44,386 bases of DNA, from NCBI GenBank assembly GCA_900539185.1, contig UQBG01000019.1, forward strand, positions 1 to 44,386. Reading direction: 5' to 3'. The notes beneath the pieces are model-generated. The model was not told where the DNA came from, ran no database searches, and was given only the letters and a program-made list of their open reading frames with translations. The DNA comes from an uncultured Clostridium sp. (GTDB lineage: Bacteria > Bacillota > Clostridia > Lachnospirales > Lachnospiraceae). A program made the translations under genes and the position numbers. Within the stretch, counting starts at the first letter, position 1. Each line of letters begins with the position of its first letter. Below are positions 7,338 to 16,841 of the stretch, in pieces.

Positions 7338-9647
7338 ATGTTTAGGATATTTCGTTATATGAAAGATCAGTGGTACTGGATTCTTATGATCGTAGTGCTT
7401 CTGGTGGTTCAGGCACAGTGTGATCTGTCTTTGCCGGAATATACATCGAAGATCATAGATACGGGAATACAGAATCATGGAATCGAGCATGGAGTTCCGG
7501 AGCGGATATCAGTCGAAGAATATGAGGCTGTCCGGATGTTTTTGACGACAAGGGAACAGGAGGACTGGGATCAGATCTATGACCGGAGCGGGGATATCTA
7601 TATCCTGAATATTACGGAGGATTCGGACGCATGGACACAGGCAGATGAAGAGTTTCGGATGGGAATTCTTACACGCGACAGTATGAAGCGTATGCAGGAA
7701 GAATCCGGGGAGAAGACGGAAGATACAGAAGCAATAAATGGGACAGAGGCGTCCGGACAGATGGATCTAAGTGTGCTCCGGATGCTGGGAAATGATACAA
7801 CCACTCCGGATATGCGGGATGAGATCATTGGAAAGCTGCGAGACACAATGCAGGAACAGATCGACACCGTGGGAGATACCATGTTACAGTCTATGACGAT
7901 CTCGTATGCGTCAGAAGTCTATGCGGAAGCCGGTGGAGATCTGAATGCTCTTCAGAAGCAGTATCTGTTGCTGACCGGCGGGAAGATGCTGGGGCTGACA
8001 CTGCTGATGGTGGCAGTGGCAATCGGAGCCGGATTTCTGGCGTCAAGAGTGGGCGCAAAGGTCGGAATGGAGCTCCGTGGAAAGGTGTTTCGTAAGGTGG
8101 TGACCTTTACAAACCGCGAAATGGATCAGTTTTCAACTGCATCTTTGATTACACGAAGTACAAATGATATCCAGCAGGTCCAGATGGTATCTACCATGAT
8201 GCTGCGGATGCTGATTTATGCACCGATTCTGGGCATCGGTGGTGTTATTCATGTATTAAATACCGGTGCCGGTATGGAGTGGATCATTCTGCTTGCGGTG
8301 GTAGTGATTTTGCTCTTTGTAGGACTGTTAATGATGATTGCAATGCCAAAGTTTAAGGAAATGCAGCGGAAGGTTGATAACCTGAATCTGGTATCCAGAG
8401 AGATTTTGACCGGTCTTATGGTAATCCGGGCATTTGTCAGAGAGGATACAGAAGAAAAACGGTTTGATGAAGCAAATCAGGACCTGACAAAGACGATGCT
8501 GTTTACGAACCGGGTGATGACCTTTATGATGCCGGTGATGATGTTACTGATGAATGGAGTGTCCGTGCTGATCGTATGGGTAGCTGCGAATCGAATCGAT
8601 GCAGGCGTGATGCAGGTTGGTACGATGACAGCATTTATCACATATACAATGCAGATTGTAATGGCGTTTTTAGTTATTTGTGTGTTTTCCATTATGCTTC
8701 CGAGAGCGGGTGTGGCAGCCGGCAGAATTGAGGAGGTACTGGATACAGAGGTACTGGTAACGGATGATGAGCATGCAGAGGAATTAACCGACTGTCAGGG
8801 TACAGTTGCGTTTCATCATGTGAACTTCCGGTATCCGGGAGCAGAGGCGGATGTGCTGGAGGATATCAGCTTTGAGGCAAAGCCGGGTGAAACAACCGCT
8901 ATTATCGGAAGTACCGGCTGCGGGAAATCAACACTGATACATCTGATACCAAGATTTTATGATGTAACGGGTGGCGAGATCACGATTGACGGTAAGAATA
9001 TCAAACAGGTAACACAGAAGTCATTGCGAGATCAGATCGGTCTGGTTCCGCAAAAGGGTATCCTGTTCTCTGGAACGATTGCATCGAATCTGCGGTTTGG
9101 AAATGAATCGGCTACGGATGAGGAGATTCGGACGGCAGCACAGATTGCACAGGCAGATACGTTTATTGAGGAAAAGAGTGACCGCTATGAGAGTAGTATT
9201 GCACAGGGTGGTTCCAATGTCTCCGGTGGACAGAAGCAGCGGCTGTCGATCGCCAGAGCAATCGCAAAGCATCCAAAGATCTATATTTTTGATGATAGCT
9301 TTTCTGCACTGGACTTTAAGACAGATGCGGCACTGCGGAAGGCACTGGGTGAACGGGTACAGGATGCTACGGTTCTGATCGTGGCACAGCGAATCAGTAC
9401 GATCCTTCATGCAGACCAGATTCTGGTACTGGACGAGGGACGAATCGTAGGCAGAGGCACCCATGAGGAACTGCTGCGAAGCTGTGAAGTTTATCAGCAG
9501 ATTGCCAGATCACAGTTATCCGAGCAGGAGCTGAATCCGGGGCAGAAGCAGGAAGCGGCTCCGGAGCAGAAGCAGGAACCGACTCCGGGCATGCATACAG
9601 ATCGGAGTCAGAATTCCGGAAAGGAGGCGGAGTCTCATGAGCGATAA
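7338..9647 (+). CDS. ABC exporter half-transporter, degenerate-site subunit
   Basis: 769 residues: membrane domain (about 1-470) then nucleotide-binding domain. Walker A is GSTGCGKST (524-532) and the signature NVSGGQ is at 627-632. The Walker B tail is FDDSF, with Asp653 where catalytic Glu is usual, and the H-loop is VAQRIS with Gln684 instead of His. Such changes mark the non-hydrolysing site of heterodimeric exporters (BmrC/BmrD, TM287/288 type). About 170 residues, rich in Asp/Glu, are inserted between the first and second membrane helices and should lie outside. The C-terminus is a Q/E/P-rich tail with two GQKQE/EQKQE-like repeats. It overlaps the partner gene by 11 bases. The substrate is unknown: drug, lipid or peptide. 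Confidence 0.92.
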   Translation: MFRIFRYMKDQWYWILMIVVLLVVQAQCDLSLPEYTSKIIDTGIQNHGIEHGVPERISVEEYEAVRMFLTTREQEDWDQIYDRSGDIYILNITEDSDAWTQADEEFRMGILTRDSMKRMQEESGEKTEDTEAINGTEASGQMDLSVLRMLGNDTTTPDMRDEIIGKLRDTMQEQIDTVGDTMLQSMTISYASEVYAEAGGDLNALQKQYLLLTGGKMLGLTLLMVAVAIGAGFLASRVGAKVGMELRGKVFRKVVTFTNREMDQFSTASLITRSTNDIQQVQMVSTMMLRMLIYAPILGIGGVIHVLNTGAGMEWIILLAVVVILLFVGLLMMIAMPKFKEMQRKVDNLNLVSREILTGLMVIRAFVREDTEEKRFDEANQDLTKTMLFTNRVMTFMMPVMMLLMNGVSVLIVWVAANRIDAGVMQVGTMTAFITYTMQIVMAFLVICVFSIMLPRAGVAAGRIEEVLDTEVLVTDDEHAEELTDCQGTVAFHHVNFRYPGAEADVLEDISFEAKPGETTAIIGSTGCGKSTLIHLIPRFYDVTGGEITIDGKNIKQVTQKSLRDQIGLVPQKGILFSGTIASNLRFGNESATDEEIRTAAQIAQADTFIEEKSDRYESSIAQGGSNVSGGQKQRLSIARAIAKHPKIYIFDDSFSALDFKTDAALRKALGERVQDATVLIVAQRISTILHADQILVLDEGRIVGRGTHEELLRSCEVYQQIARSQLSEQELNPGQKQEAAPEQKQEPTPGMHTDRSQNSGKEAESHER

Positions 9648-11481
9648 TGAAATGACAGGAAGAGCAAGAGGACCGAGAGGGCGTATGGGCAGAGGGATGC
9701 CCGGAGAGAAGGCAAAGGACTTCAAGGGAACTCTTCGGAAGCTGATTGTATATATGGGAAACTATAAGATCGGTGTGCTGTTTGTGCTGATCTTTGCGGT
9801 GGGAAGTACCGTCTTTAATATTCTGGGACCAAAGATTCTGGGAAATGCGACAACGGAGCTTGCAACCGGACTGATGGCTAAGATTAATGGAACCGGCGGT
9901 CTGGATTTTGATAAGATCGGGAGAATTCTGTTGTTTGCGCTGGGATTATATGGTGTCAGTGCCATCTTCAGTTTTATTCAGGGCTGGATCATGACAGGCA
10001 TTACGCAGAAGGTATGCTACCGGATGCGGAGAGAGATATCAGAGAAGATTAATCGGATGCCAATGCGGTACTTCGAGAGCCGGACGGTGGGCGAGGTATT
10101 GTCCCGGATCACAAATGATGTGGATACACTTGGCCAGGGCTTGAATCAGAGTATTACACAGTTGATTACATCCGTGTCTACCATGATCGGTGTCGTGATA
10201 ATGATGTTGTCAATCAGTCCGCTTATGACATTGATTACACTGGTCATATTACCGATCAGTTTGGTCCTGATCTCCCTCGTGGTAAAGAAGTCACAGAAGC
10301 ACTTTAAGAGTCAGCAGGCATATCTGGGAACGATCAATGGTCAGGTAGAGGAAGTCTATAGCGGACATCTGGTTGTACAGGCATTTAATAAACAGGAGGC
10401 GGCGATTCAGGAGTTTAATCAGACGAATCAGAAGCTATATGAGTCTGCATGGAAGTCACAGTTTTTGTCCGGCATGATGATGCCGATCATGACCTTTGTA
10501 GGCAATCTGGGGTATGTAGCGGTTGCTTTTTCCGGTGCACTGCTGGCGATCCGGGGTGTGATTACAATCGGTGATATTCAGGCGTTTATTCAGTATGTAA
10601 GGAACTTTACACAGCCGATCCAGCAGATCGCACAGGTGATGAATATGCTTCAGTCCATGGCAGCGGCAGCCGAGCGGGTATTTGAATTCTTAGGTGAAGA
10701 AGAGGAAAGTCTGCAGCCGGAGCATCCGCTTCCGGTGAAGGATGTTCAGGGAGCAGTGACGTTTGAACATGTGCAGTTTGGTTACAATGCAGATCGAGTG
10801 ATTATCCATGATTTCAGTGCAGAAGTGCAGCCGGGGCAGAAGATTGCAATTGTAGGTCCGACGGGTGCAGGAAAGACAACGATGGTAAAGCTGCTGATGC
10901 GTTTCTACGATGTGAATCAGGGAGCTATCTTAGTTGACGGACACAATATTAAAGACTTTAACCGACATGATCTGCGGAATGAGTTTGGTATGGTGCTTCA
11001 GGATACCTGGTTATTCAAAGGTACGATTATGGAAAATATCCGGTATGGACGACCGGGAGCAACCGATGAGGAAGTAATTGCTGCGGCAAAAGCAGCACAT
11101 GCCCATCATTTTATTCAGACATTACCGGGTGGATATAATATGGAGCTGAACGAAGAGGCAACCAATGTTTCCCAGGGACAAAAGCAGCTTCTGACGATTG
11201 CCAGAGCAATTCTGGCAGATAATCCGATCCTGATCTTAGACGAGGCAACCTCGTCCGTAGATACCCGGACGGAGGTTCGAATCCAGAAGGCTATGGATAA
11301 TCTGATGAGGGGAAGAACCAGCTTTGTAATTGCACACCGGTTAAGTACGATCCGGGATGCGGATCTGATACTGGTTATGAAGGATGGCGATATTATCGAA
11401 CAGGGAACCCATCAGGAGCTGTTAGAAAGAAATGGATTCTATGCGGAGCTGTATAACTCACAGTTTGAGGCAGCGTCATAG
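9637..11481 (+). CDS. ABC exporter half-transporter, catalytic subunit
   Basis: 614 residues, partner of the preceding gene. RBS AAGGAGG (9621-9627) lies inside the upstream gene. A basic Gly/Arg-rich N-tail (RARGPRGRMGRGMPG) precedes six membrane helices. The NBD has Walker A GPTGAGKTT (407-415), Walker B ending in Asp535-Glu536 (ILDEATSS) and H-loop His567 (IAHRLS), all canonical. The signature is NVSQGQ (Gln513 in place of the first Gly), so the site made with the degenerate subunit is weakened on both faces while the other site is intact. It is followed after 15 bases by the two-component genes. Confidence 0.93.
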   Translation: MSDNEMTGRARGPRGRMGRGMPGEKAKDFKGTLRKLIVYMGNYKIGVLFVLIFAVGSTVFNILGPKILGNATTELATGLMAKINGTGGLDFDKIGRILLFALGLYGVSAIFSFIQGWIMTGITQKVCYRMRREISEKINRMPMRYFESRTVGEVLSRITNDVDTLGQGLNQSITQLITSVSTMIGVVIMMLSISPLMTLITLVILPISLVLISLVVKKSQKHFKSQQAYLGTINGQVEEVYSGHLVVQAFNKQEAAIQEFNQTNQKLYESAWKSQFLSGMMMPIMTFVGNLGYVAVAFSGALLAIRGVITIGDIQAFIQYVRNFTQPIQQIAQVMNMLQSMAAAAERVFEFLGEEEESLQPEHPLPVKDVQGAVTFEHVQFGYNADRVIIHDFSAEVQPGQKIAIVGPTGAGKTTMVKLLMRFYDVNQGAILVDGHNIKDFNRHDLRNEFGMVLQDTWLFKGTIMENIRYGRPGATDEEVIAAAKAAHAHHFIQTLPGGYNMELNEEATNVSQGQKQLLTIARAILADNPILILDEATSSVDTRTEVRIQKAMDNLMRGRTSFVIAHRLSTIRDADLILVMKDGDIIEQGTHQELLERNGFYAELYNSQFEAAS

Positions 11482-11496
11482 ATCGGAGGTAGATAG

Positions 11497-12168
11497 ATGA
11501 TGAAAAACCGGATTCTGATCGTAGAGGATGAGGAAGCGATCGCCCGTATGATCGCGATGAATCTGAAGGTGGCAAACTATGATACGACGATATATCAGGA
11601 TGGACTGGAAGCAGAGCAGGGGCTGGAGGCCGATCATAGCTATGATCTGGCGCTGCTGGATGTGATGCTGCCCGGAAAGGATGGATTTGCACTGCTGGAA
11701 ACGATGAAACGCTATCAGATTCCGGTTATATTCTTAACTGCAAAGGATGATGTCGGATCGAAGATTCAGGGGTTGACCGGTGGAGCGGAGGACTATATCG
11801 TGAAGCCGTTTGAGATTCTGGAACTGATCGTTCGGATCGAAAAGGTGCTGAGCCGGACGAACCGGATTCCACAGGTTATACAGGTACTGGATATGGAGAT
11901 TAATCTGGAAGAACATACGGTACGAAAAGCAGGGGAGGAAGTAGCGTTAAAGCCGATGGAGTTTGAACTGTTAGCGGTGCTGGCGAAGAATAAGAATCGG
12001 GCAATATCCAGAGAAAACCTGCTTAGGATGGTATGGGGTGTCGATTATGTGGGAGAAACCCGAACGGTGGACGTGCATATCGGGCAACTGCGGAAAAAGC
12101 TGGGGCTAAATGAGGTCATAAAGACAGTATCGAAGCTGGGATACCGGCTGGAGGAAACAGACGAATGA
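11497..12168 (+). CDS. OmpR/PhoB-family response regulator
   Basis: 223 residues. The receiver domain has Glu10-Asp11, phospho-acceptor Asp55 (LLDVMLP), Thr in FLTAKDD and Lys in VKPFE. A winged-helix output domain follows, with ending VDVHIGQLRKKLGL. RBS CGGAGG is upstream. It overlaps the kinase gene by 4 bases (ATGA), so the two form one translational unit. The position between the ABC exporter and the lipoprotein/ABC operon suggests it controls one or both, which is inference. Confidence 0.92.
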   Translation: MMKNRILIVEDEEAIARMIAMNLKVANYDTTIYQDGLEAEQGLEADHSYDLALLDVMLPGKDGFALLETMKRYQIPVIFLTAKDDVGSKIQGLTGGAEDYIVKPFEILELIVRIEKVLSRTNRIPQVIQVLDMEINLEEHTVRKAGEEVALKPMEFELLAVLAKNKNRAISRENLLRMVWGVDYVGETRTVDVHIGQLRKKLGLNEVIKTVSKLGYRLEETDE

Positions 12169-13538
12169 AACTACGAACGAGGATTCTGCTGGTAAGTATT
12201 CTGGCAGTGCTGGTGGCAGCTCTGATCGGGGATGGAATTATATGGACGCAGATGGAGCGGACGAAGTGGAAGGCAGCGGTGGGTAAGGCCTATCAGAACA
12301 GTTATCAGCTGTCGATGGAGATACAGTCTGCCATGACAACGATGGATATCGGCGGAAATGTGGATGTTTATTTGGAGTATGTACTGAAACGAAACGGAAA
12401 TGACTATGACCTTTGCTTCCATGAAGGAGATTCGATTGCATCGGAAATCTATAATCATACGTATTTGTCCTATGAGGAGTTGAATCAGGTTTCCTACACG
12501 TTATATGAGGCACAGGAGTATGGAGAAATGGACGGGGAGGGGCGTAATCTTTTGATCTTCCGGTCCTATCCGGTACAGGGCCGGGTGCTCTATCATATCG
12601 AAGATATCAGCTATGTGCGGGATGAGATGATGCAGCTGGCAGGCTGGATGGGGCTGATCACGGTTGGGGTGACAGTGATTACCGCCTGCATACTGGCAGT
12701 TTTGTTGAAACGGATGTTACGTCCTCTACAGGTATTGACGGACACAACAAGAAGAATCGCTGAGGGTGACTATGATCAGCGGATGGAGATTCGGCGGCAG
12801 GATGAGCTCGGACAGCTCAGTGTCAGCTTCAATAAGATGGCAGATGCGGTAGAGAGCCGGACACACAGTCTGGAGGAATCGGAGTATAAGAAGACGCTGT
12901 TTATGGGGAATCTGACTCATGAACTGAAAACGCCGATGACAGCCATATCCGGGTATGCACAGACCCTGTTAACGACAAAGCTTCCAAAGGAGGAGCAGGA
13001 GGAGGCACTGAGTTATATCTATGAGGAATGTGGAAGGCTGGAACGATTATCAAAGAAGATGATGAAGCTGTTAGAGCTGGATCAGACTACAGAACTGGTG
13101 AAGACGACCTGCAGGGTTCGGGAGCTTTTTGAAGCAGCGGAAAAGTCTTGTCAGTCACTGCTTCATGAACACCGGATACAACTGATAGTAGAAGAACATG
13201 GCGAGCAGATATGGGCAGATGCGGATCTTATGACAGATGTATTGATCAATCTGATTGATAATGCGGTCAAGGCGAGTCCGGATAAGGCAACGATCTATCT
13301 GCGGGCAGAGCAGAATCGGATACTGGTGCAGGACTTTGGATCGGGGATTCCGAAGAAGGAGCAGGATAAGATCTTAGAACCGTTTTATATGATCGATAAG
13401 TCCAGAAGCAGAAAAACGGGAGGAGCCGGTCTGGGATTGGCACTTGTACAGTTGATACTGAGACAGCATTCAGCAAAGCTGTTGATCGACAGTCAGATAG
13501 GGGAAGGAACCAGTATGATTATTCAATTTTCGGATTAA
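12165..13538 (+). CDS. Membrane sensor histidine kinase
   Basis: 457 residues: membrane helix about 7-27, an extracytoplasmic sensor of about 130 residues, a second helix near 162-186, a HAMP linker (LKRMLRPLQVLTDTTRRIAEGDY), the H-box LTHELKTPMT with His252, and an HATPase domain (N-box INLIDNAVKAS, G-box DFGSGIPKKEQ and GGAGLGLALV). All catalytic motifs are intact. It is the cognate partner of the overlapping response regulator. The sensor region has no domain I can name. Confidence 0.92.
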   Translation: MKLRTRILLVSILAVLVAALIGDGIIWTQMERTKWKAAVGKAYQNSYQLSMEIQSAMTTMDIGGNVDVYLEYVLKRNGNDYDLCFHEGDSIASEIYNHTYLSYEELNQVSYTLYEAQEYGEMDGEGRNLLIFRSYPVQGRVLYHIEDISYVRDEMMQLAGWMGLITVGVTVITACILAVLLKRMLRPLQVLTDTTRRIAEGDYDQRMEIRRQDELGQLSVSFNKMADAVESRTHSLEESEYKKTLFMGNLTHELKTPMTAISGYAQTLLTTKLPKEEQEEALSYIYEECGRLERLSKKMMKLLELDQTTELVKTTCRVRELFEAAEKSCQSLLHEHRIQLIVEEHGEQIWADADLMTDVLINLIDNAVKASPDKATIYLRAEQNRILVQDFGSGIPKKEQDKILEPFYMIDKSRSRKTGGAGLGLALVQLILRQHSAKLLIDSQIGEGTSMIIQFSD

Positions 13539-13584
13539 TTTACAATTTGTTTAAAAAACGATGAATACTTGATGTAGGAAGACG

Positions 13585-13620
13585 TGTTACTCTGAATGCA
13601 TAACAGAAAAGGTCTGTTAC
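13585..13620. promoter_or_regulatory. TGTTA/TAACA half-site cluster before the lipoprotein operon
   Basis: TGTTAC at 13585-13590, TAACAG at 13601-13606 and CTGTTAC at 13614-13620 form inverted and direct half-sites; TAACAG and CTGTTA are a perfect 6-bp dyad. They lie 60-95 bases before the operon's first start codon. A site for the adjacent response regulator is plausible but unproven. No T-run follows, so it does not look like a terminator. Confidence 0.3.
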
Positions 13621-13678
13621 GGATTCGTGGTAGCACGTTTTTGCGTATATACAGGATCGGATATAAGGAGGAATTACT

Positions 13679-15313
13679 ATGAGACGAAAGACATTATATA
13701 TGGGGATGGGGCTGCTTCTGGTGTTCAGTCTGGCCGGCTGCCAGAAGAATCCGGACTCCTCTTTGGTCGTAAACAAGGATATGGATAACCTGATCGAGCA
13801 GGCACAGAATACGGAGGGGGCTGCGGATATCGAAGATATGCAAAGCTATGATTCCTGGCAGACGACGATACAGGATGACAGTCTGGGGGTAAATGTAACT
13901 GTCGATGCGAAGGTGGATATCCCGGAGACGAGTCAGATGTTGGTTCTTCGGGTGGAACAGGCACCGATTACACAGGAACAGTTAACACAGATACAAAAGG
14001 AACTGATGGGATCCGCTACGGTCTATGACGGAAGTATCCTGTCGGTTCGGGATCGTGCAACGGTAGAACAGGAACTAAAGCAGGCGAAGCAGGAGTTAAA
14101 TGATTTGAAAAACGGGAATTATTCACAGGAAATGCTGGATGGTGTAGGCGGTGATCGGACAGTGCTTGAAGAAGAAGCGGATGTATATATCAATGAGGCA
14201 CAGTTAGATGTCGATGCCCTGCAGCAGGAGTATGAAACGGCACCGGAAAAGCCGGACTGGAGGGACTATGTGTCTGATGGACAGTTGAAAAAGGTGGCTG
14301 ACCGGGATATAACAAATGCCTTTTATGAATGGCAGATGAATCTGAATCCGAACGGGGAAGATTATTATGGGATTACAGATGCTGCGGATGGCAACTATCA
14401 GGCGATCTTTGTACAGAACAGTCCGGAATATGGCAACTGTCTGCGGTATCGGAGTGGACGACATGGGTACCAGTTTGTAGCCGGTGCCTATACAGGAGCC
14501 GCTAATCTGGAAAAGGTAGATCAGTTAGGGGTTGTGACAGATTCCGGCTACATCATTGCCAGAGCAGATCAGGGATTTGAAAGCAGTGGGGCTGAGGACG
14601 GAAAGGGAGATGAAACGACACAGAGCTACCAGGAGATTACGGATGAACCAACGACAATATCAAAACAGGAGGCGAAGGATCTGGCCGATGCATTTTTGCA
14701 GAAGACAGGGCTCACCGACTTTCAGTATAGTACAGGCGATCTGTACGATGAGAAACTGGATGTCCGGTATGATTGGGATCTGGGAGAAACCGGTGGATAT
14801 CGCAAGGTGTATATTCTGCAGTATATGCGTAGCATCGATGGTGCACTGGTGACCTATGATGCCGCCAGTAAACATTCGGAAGGCTGGGATGGAGATGACT
14901 ATAGCAAGAAGGACTGGTCGACCGAGGTGATTCAGTTCCGGATCAACGATAGCGGAATCGTGGGTTTTGACTATAATGCACCGCTTCAAACGGTGGAGAC
15001 GGTAGTGGATCATGCAGCACTGAAGAGCTTTGATGAGGTAAAGAGTACCTTTGAATCCATGGTGGTTGTGATGAATGCACAGGATACGAAGCTTTCGGAT
15101 GAGAAACCATCGGTTACGATAAAGATTGACCGGGTAATACTGGGGTATGCGAGAATCAGTGAGGCGAACAGTTATGATACCGGGCTTTTGGTTCCGGTCT
15201 GGGACTTCAAGGGAACGGTGACGGATAGTCTCGGCGGGTATACAAGCTATGGAAGCGTTATGACTGTCAATGCGATTGATGGAACGATTATAGACCGTAC
15301 ATTGGGATATTAA
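13679..15313 (+). CDS. Secreted lipoprotein, DUF6034-like
   Basis: 544 residues. A basic start, a hydrophobic core and lipobox SLAGC give a lipidated Cys21. RBS AAGGAGG (13666-13672). The long outside part includes a Gln/Glu-rich, probably coiled stretch near residues 120-145 and a C-terminal region of beta-rich character ending VMTVNAIDGTIIDRTLGY, typical of Lachnospiraceae lipoproteins placed in DUF6034. The DUF assignment is from memory of the family. It is the first gene of a six-gene operon (to 19729) with ABC permeases, so a substrate-capture or envelope-sensing role is possible. Confidence 0.8.
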   Translation: MRRKTLYMGMGLLLVFSLAGCQKNPDSSLVVNKDMDNLIEQAQNTEGAADIEDMQSYDSWQTTIQDDSLGVNVTVDAKVDIPETSQMLVLRVEQAPITQEQLTQIQKELMGSATVYDGSILSVRDRATVEQELKQAKQELNDLKNGNYSQEMLDGVGGDRTVLEEEADVYINEAQLDVDALQQEYETAPEKPDWRDYVSDGQLKKVADRDITNAFYEWQMNLNPNGEDYYGITDAADGNYQAIFVQNSPEYGNCLRYRSGRHGYQFVAGAYTGAANLEKVDQLGVVTDSGYIIARADQGFESSGAEDGKGDETTQSYQEITDEPTTISKQEAKDLADAFLQKTGLTDFQYSTGDLYDEKLDVRYDWDLGETGGYRKVYILQYMRSIDGALVTYDAASKHSEGWDGDDYSKKDWSTEVIQFRINDSGIVGFDYNAPLQTVETVVDHAALKSFDEVKSTFESMVVVMNAQDTKLSDEKPSVTIKIDRVILGYARISEANSYDTGLLVPVWDFKGTVTDSLGGYTSYGSVMTVNAIDGTIIDRTLGY

Positions 15314-15316
15314 TAT

Positions 15317-15946
15317 ATGAATAGTTTTGAAACAGATCTTATTCGGGCAATAAAATCAAAAGGATTTTGGATGAGTCTGATACTGGAGCTTATTGTACTT
15401 TTTATAGCCGGATATCAGTCAGACCTATTTCGAATGTGTGTCCCGGTGCTTTGTACATTCCCATATACGACGGCCTGGTTGAAGGAGTATCAGAGCGGCT
15501 TTTTGAAAGCGGCACTGCCAAGAACCAGCCGAAATGGATATATCTGGGGAAAGTTCTTTAGCTGCGGAATCAGTGGTGGTGGTGTAGAAGTGCTGGGAGT
15601 ATGGTTGTGGAGTTTCTTTGCGGCGGACGGAACCGTTACCGCATGGTATCCGGTGCTTTTGTTTCTTTCCGGTTTTTTCTGGGCATCGTTGGCGGCAGTG
15701 CTGGCAGCCTGGGTGAACAGCCGGTATCTGGCATATGGAAGTTCCTTTGTTATTTATTATCTGCTGGTGATTTTGCATCAGCGATACTTTAAGCAGTTAT
15801 ACTGTCTGGATCCTTATGAGTGGATACAACCGGCACATACATGGCTGATGGGTGTATGGGGAGTCGGGGGGCTGGTGGTTGGACTGATCGGAATTATGGG
15901 AATCAGTTATTACGGAATTCTCAGGAGGTGTATGGAGCGTGTATAG
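15317..15946 (+). CDS. ABC-2-type membrane permease-like protein (first of pair)
   Basis: 209 residues, about six hydrophobic helices starting at residue 16. ATG lies 3 bases after the previous stop with no clear RBS, so translation is probably coupled. The N-terminus MNSFETDLIRAIKSKGFWMSL resembles ABC-2 permeases (an amphipathic elbow then a helix). It overlaps the next permease gene by 8 bases. No ATPase domain is present; the ATPase comes from the third gene downstream. Substrate unknown. Confidence 0.8.
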   Translation: MNSFETDLIRAIKSKGFWMSLILELIVLFIAGYQSDLFRMCVPVLCTFPYTTAWLKEYQSGFLKAALPRTSRNGYIWGKFFSCGISGGGVEVLGVWLWSFFAADGTVTAWYPVLLFLSGFFWASLAAVLAAWVNSRYLAYGSSFVIYYLLVILHQRYFKQLYCLDPYEWIQPAHTWLMGVWGVGGLVVGLIGIMGISYYGILRRCMERV

Positions 15947-16841
15947 GCTAAGACAGATGGTGCTGGTGATGGGGATGAATCTTCGGCGATGGAGGAAGAA
16001 TCCACAGATCTGGCTGGCGTTTGGACTGGGGTTTGTAATCTGTTTTTTATTATCGAATAAGGTTCTGACATTTTCACAGGAGCATGGAACCGTTTTACAG
16101 ATATTCGAACCGTTCATATGGACCTTTGGCGATGCAACCTCGATTCTGATTCTCTCGTTATGCCTGTTGTTACTGTTTGCGGATGTGCCGAATGTCGGAA
16201 ATGAGGTTCCGTTTCTGTTGGTTCGGACGAGCCGGCTGGTGTGGCTGATGGGGCAGATTCTATATGTGATAGTGGCTACGCTGCTGTTTGTCTGTTTTAT
16301 TTTGATTTCAACCATGCTTCTGGCAGGCGTTCAGTCCTATACCGCTAATATGTGGAGTAATACGGCAGCGATTCTGGGATATTCCAACATAGGTACACAG
16401 ATAGCGGTTCCGGCGTTTGTAAAGGTTATGGAACTGACCGATCCCCGCCGGTGTGCATTGCATATCTTTGGGTTAATGTTAGGGTATTCGCTGTTAATGT
16501 CCAGCCTGATTCTGTATCTGAATCTATGGAAGGGCAAAGCAGGAATGGTTGGAGGAATGATCTTCAGTGGATTTGGGGCAGTGATGAATCCACAGATCCT
16601 TTCGGAGTGGTTTCAGATACCGGCGGAGCGGATCCGGATCGCAAATATTATATTTGGCTGGATATCCCCATTGAATCACGGGACCTATTATATGCATAAC
16701 TTTGGGTATGATAATCTGCCCAGACTGTGGGTATCCTATGTGTTTTTTGGGGTGGGAAGTCTGGTGCTGTTTGCACTTTCTCTATGGAAGATCCGGCGAT
16801 ATGCCTTTCATTTTACGGGAACGAAGGAGGAAATGAACTGA
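15939..16841 (+). CDS. ABC-2-type membrane permease-like protein (second of pair)
   Basis: 300 residues with about six hydrophobic helices. The start is GTG 15939, with AGGAGG (15923-15928) 10 bases upstream inside the previous gene. The basic segment (NLRRWRKNPQIW) before the first helix is the usual ABC-2 elbow. It overlaps the ATPase gene by 1 base (TGATG). With the preceding permease it probably forms a heterodimeric channel. Confidence 0.82.
   Translation: MYRLRQMVLVMGMNLRRWRKNPQIWLAFGLGFVICFLLSNKVLTFSQEHGTVLQIFEPFIWTFGDATSILILSLCLLLLFADVPNVGNEVPFLLVRTSRLVWLMGQILYVIVATLLFVCFILISTMLLAGVQSYTANMWSNTAAILGYSNIGTQIAVPAFVKVMELTDPRRCALHIFGLMLGYSLLMSSLILYLNLWKGKAGMVGGMIFSGFGAVMNPQILSEWFQIPAERIRIANIIFGWISPLNHGTYYMHNFGYDNLPRLWVSYVFFGVGSLVLFALSLWKIRRYAFHFTGTKEEMN

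Noticed and set aside
16727..16840. Upstream extension of the ATPase gene
   Set aside because: Overlaps the permease gene and lacks a ribosome site; AAGGAGG at 16824-16830 supports ATG 16841.
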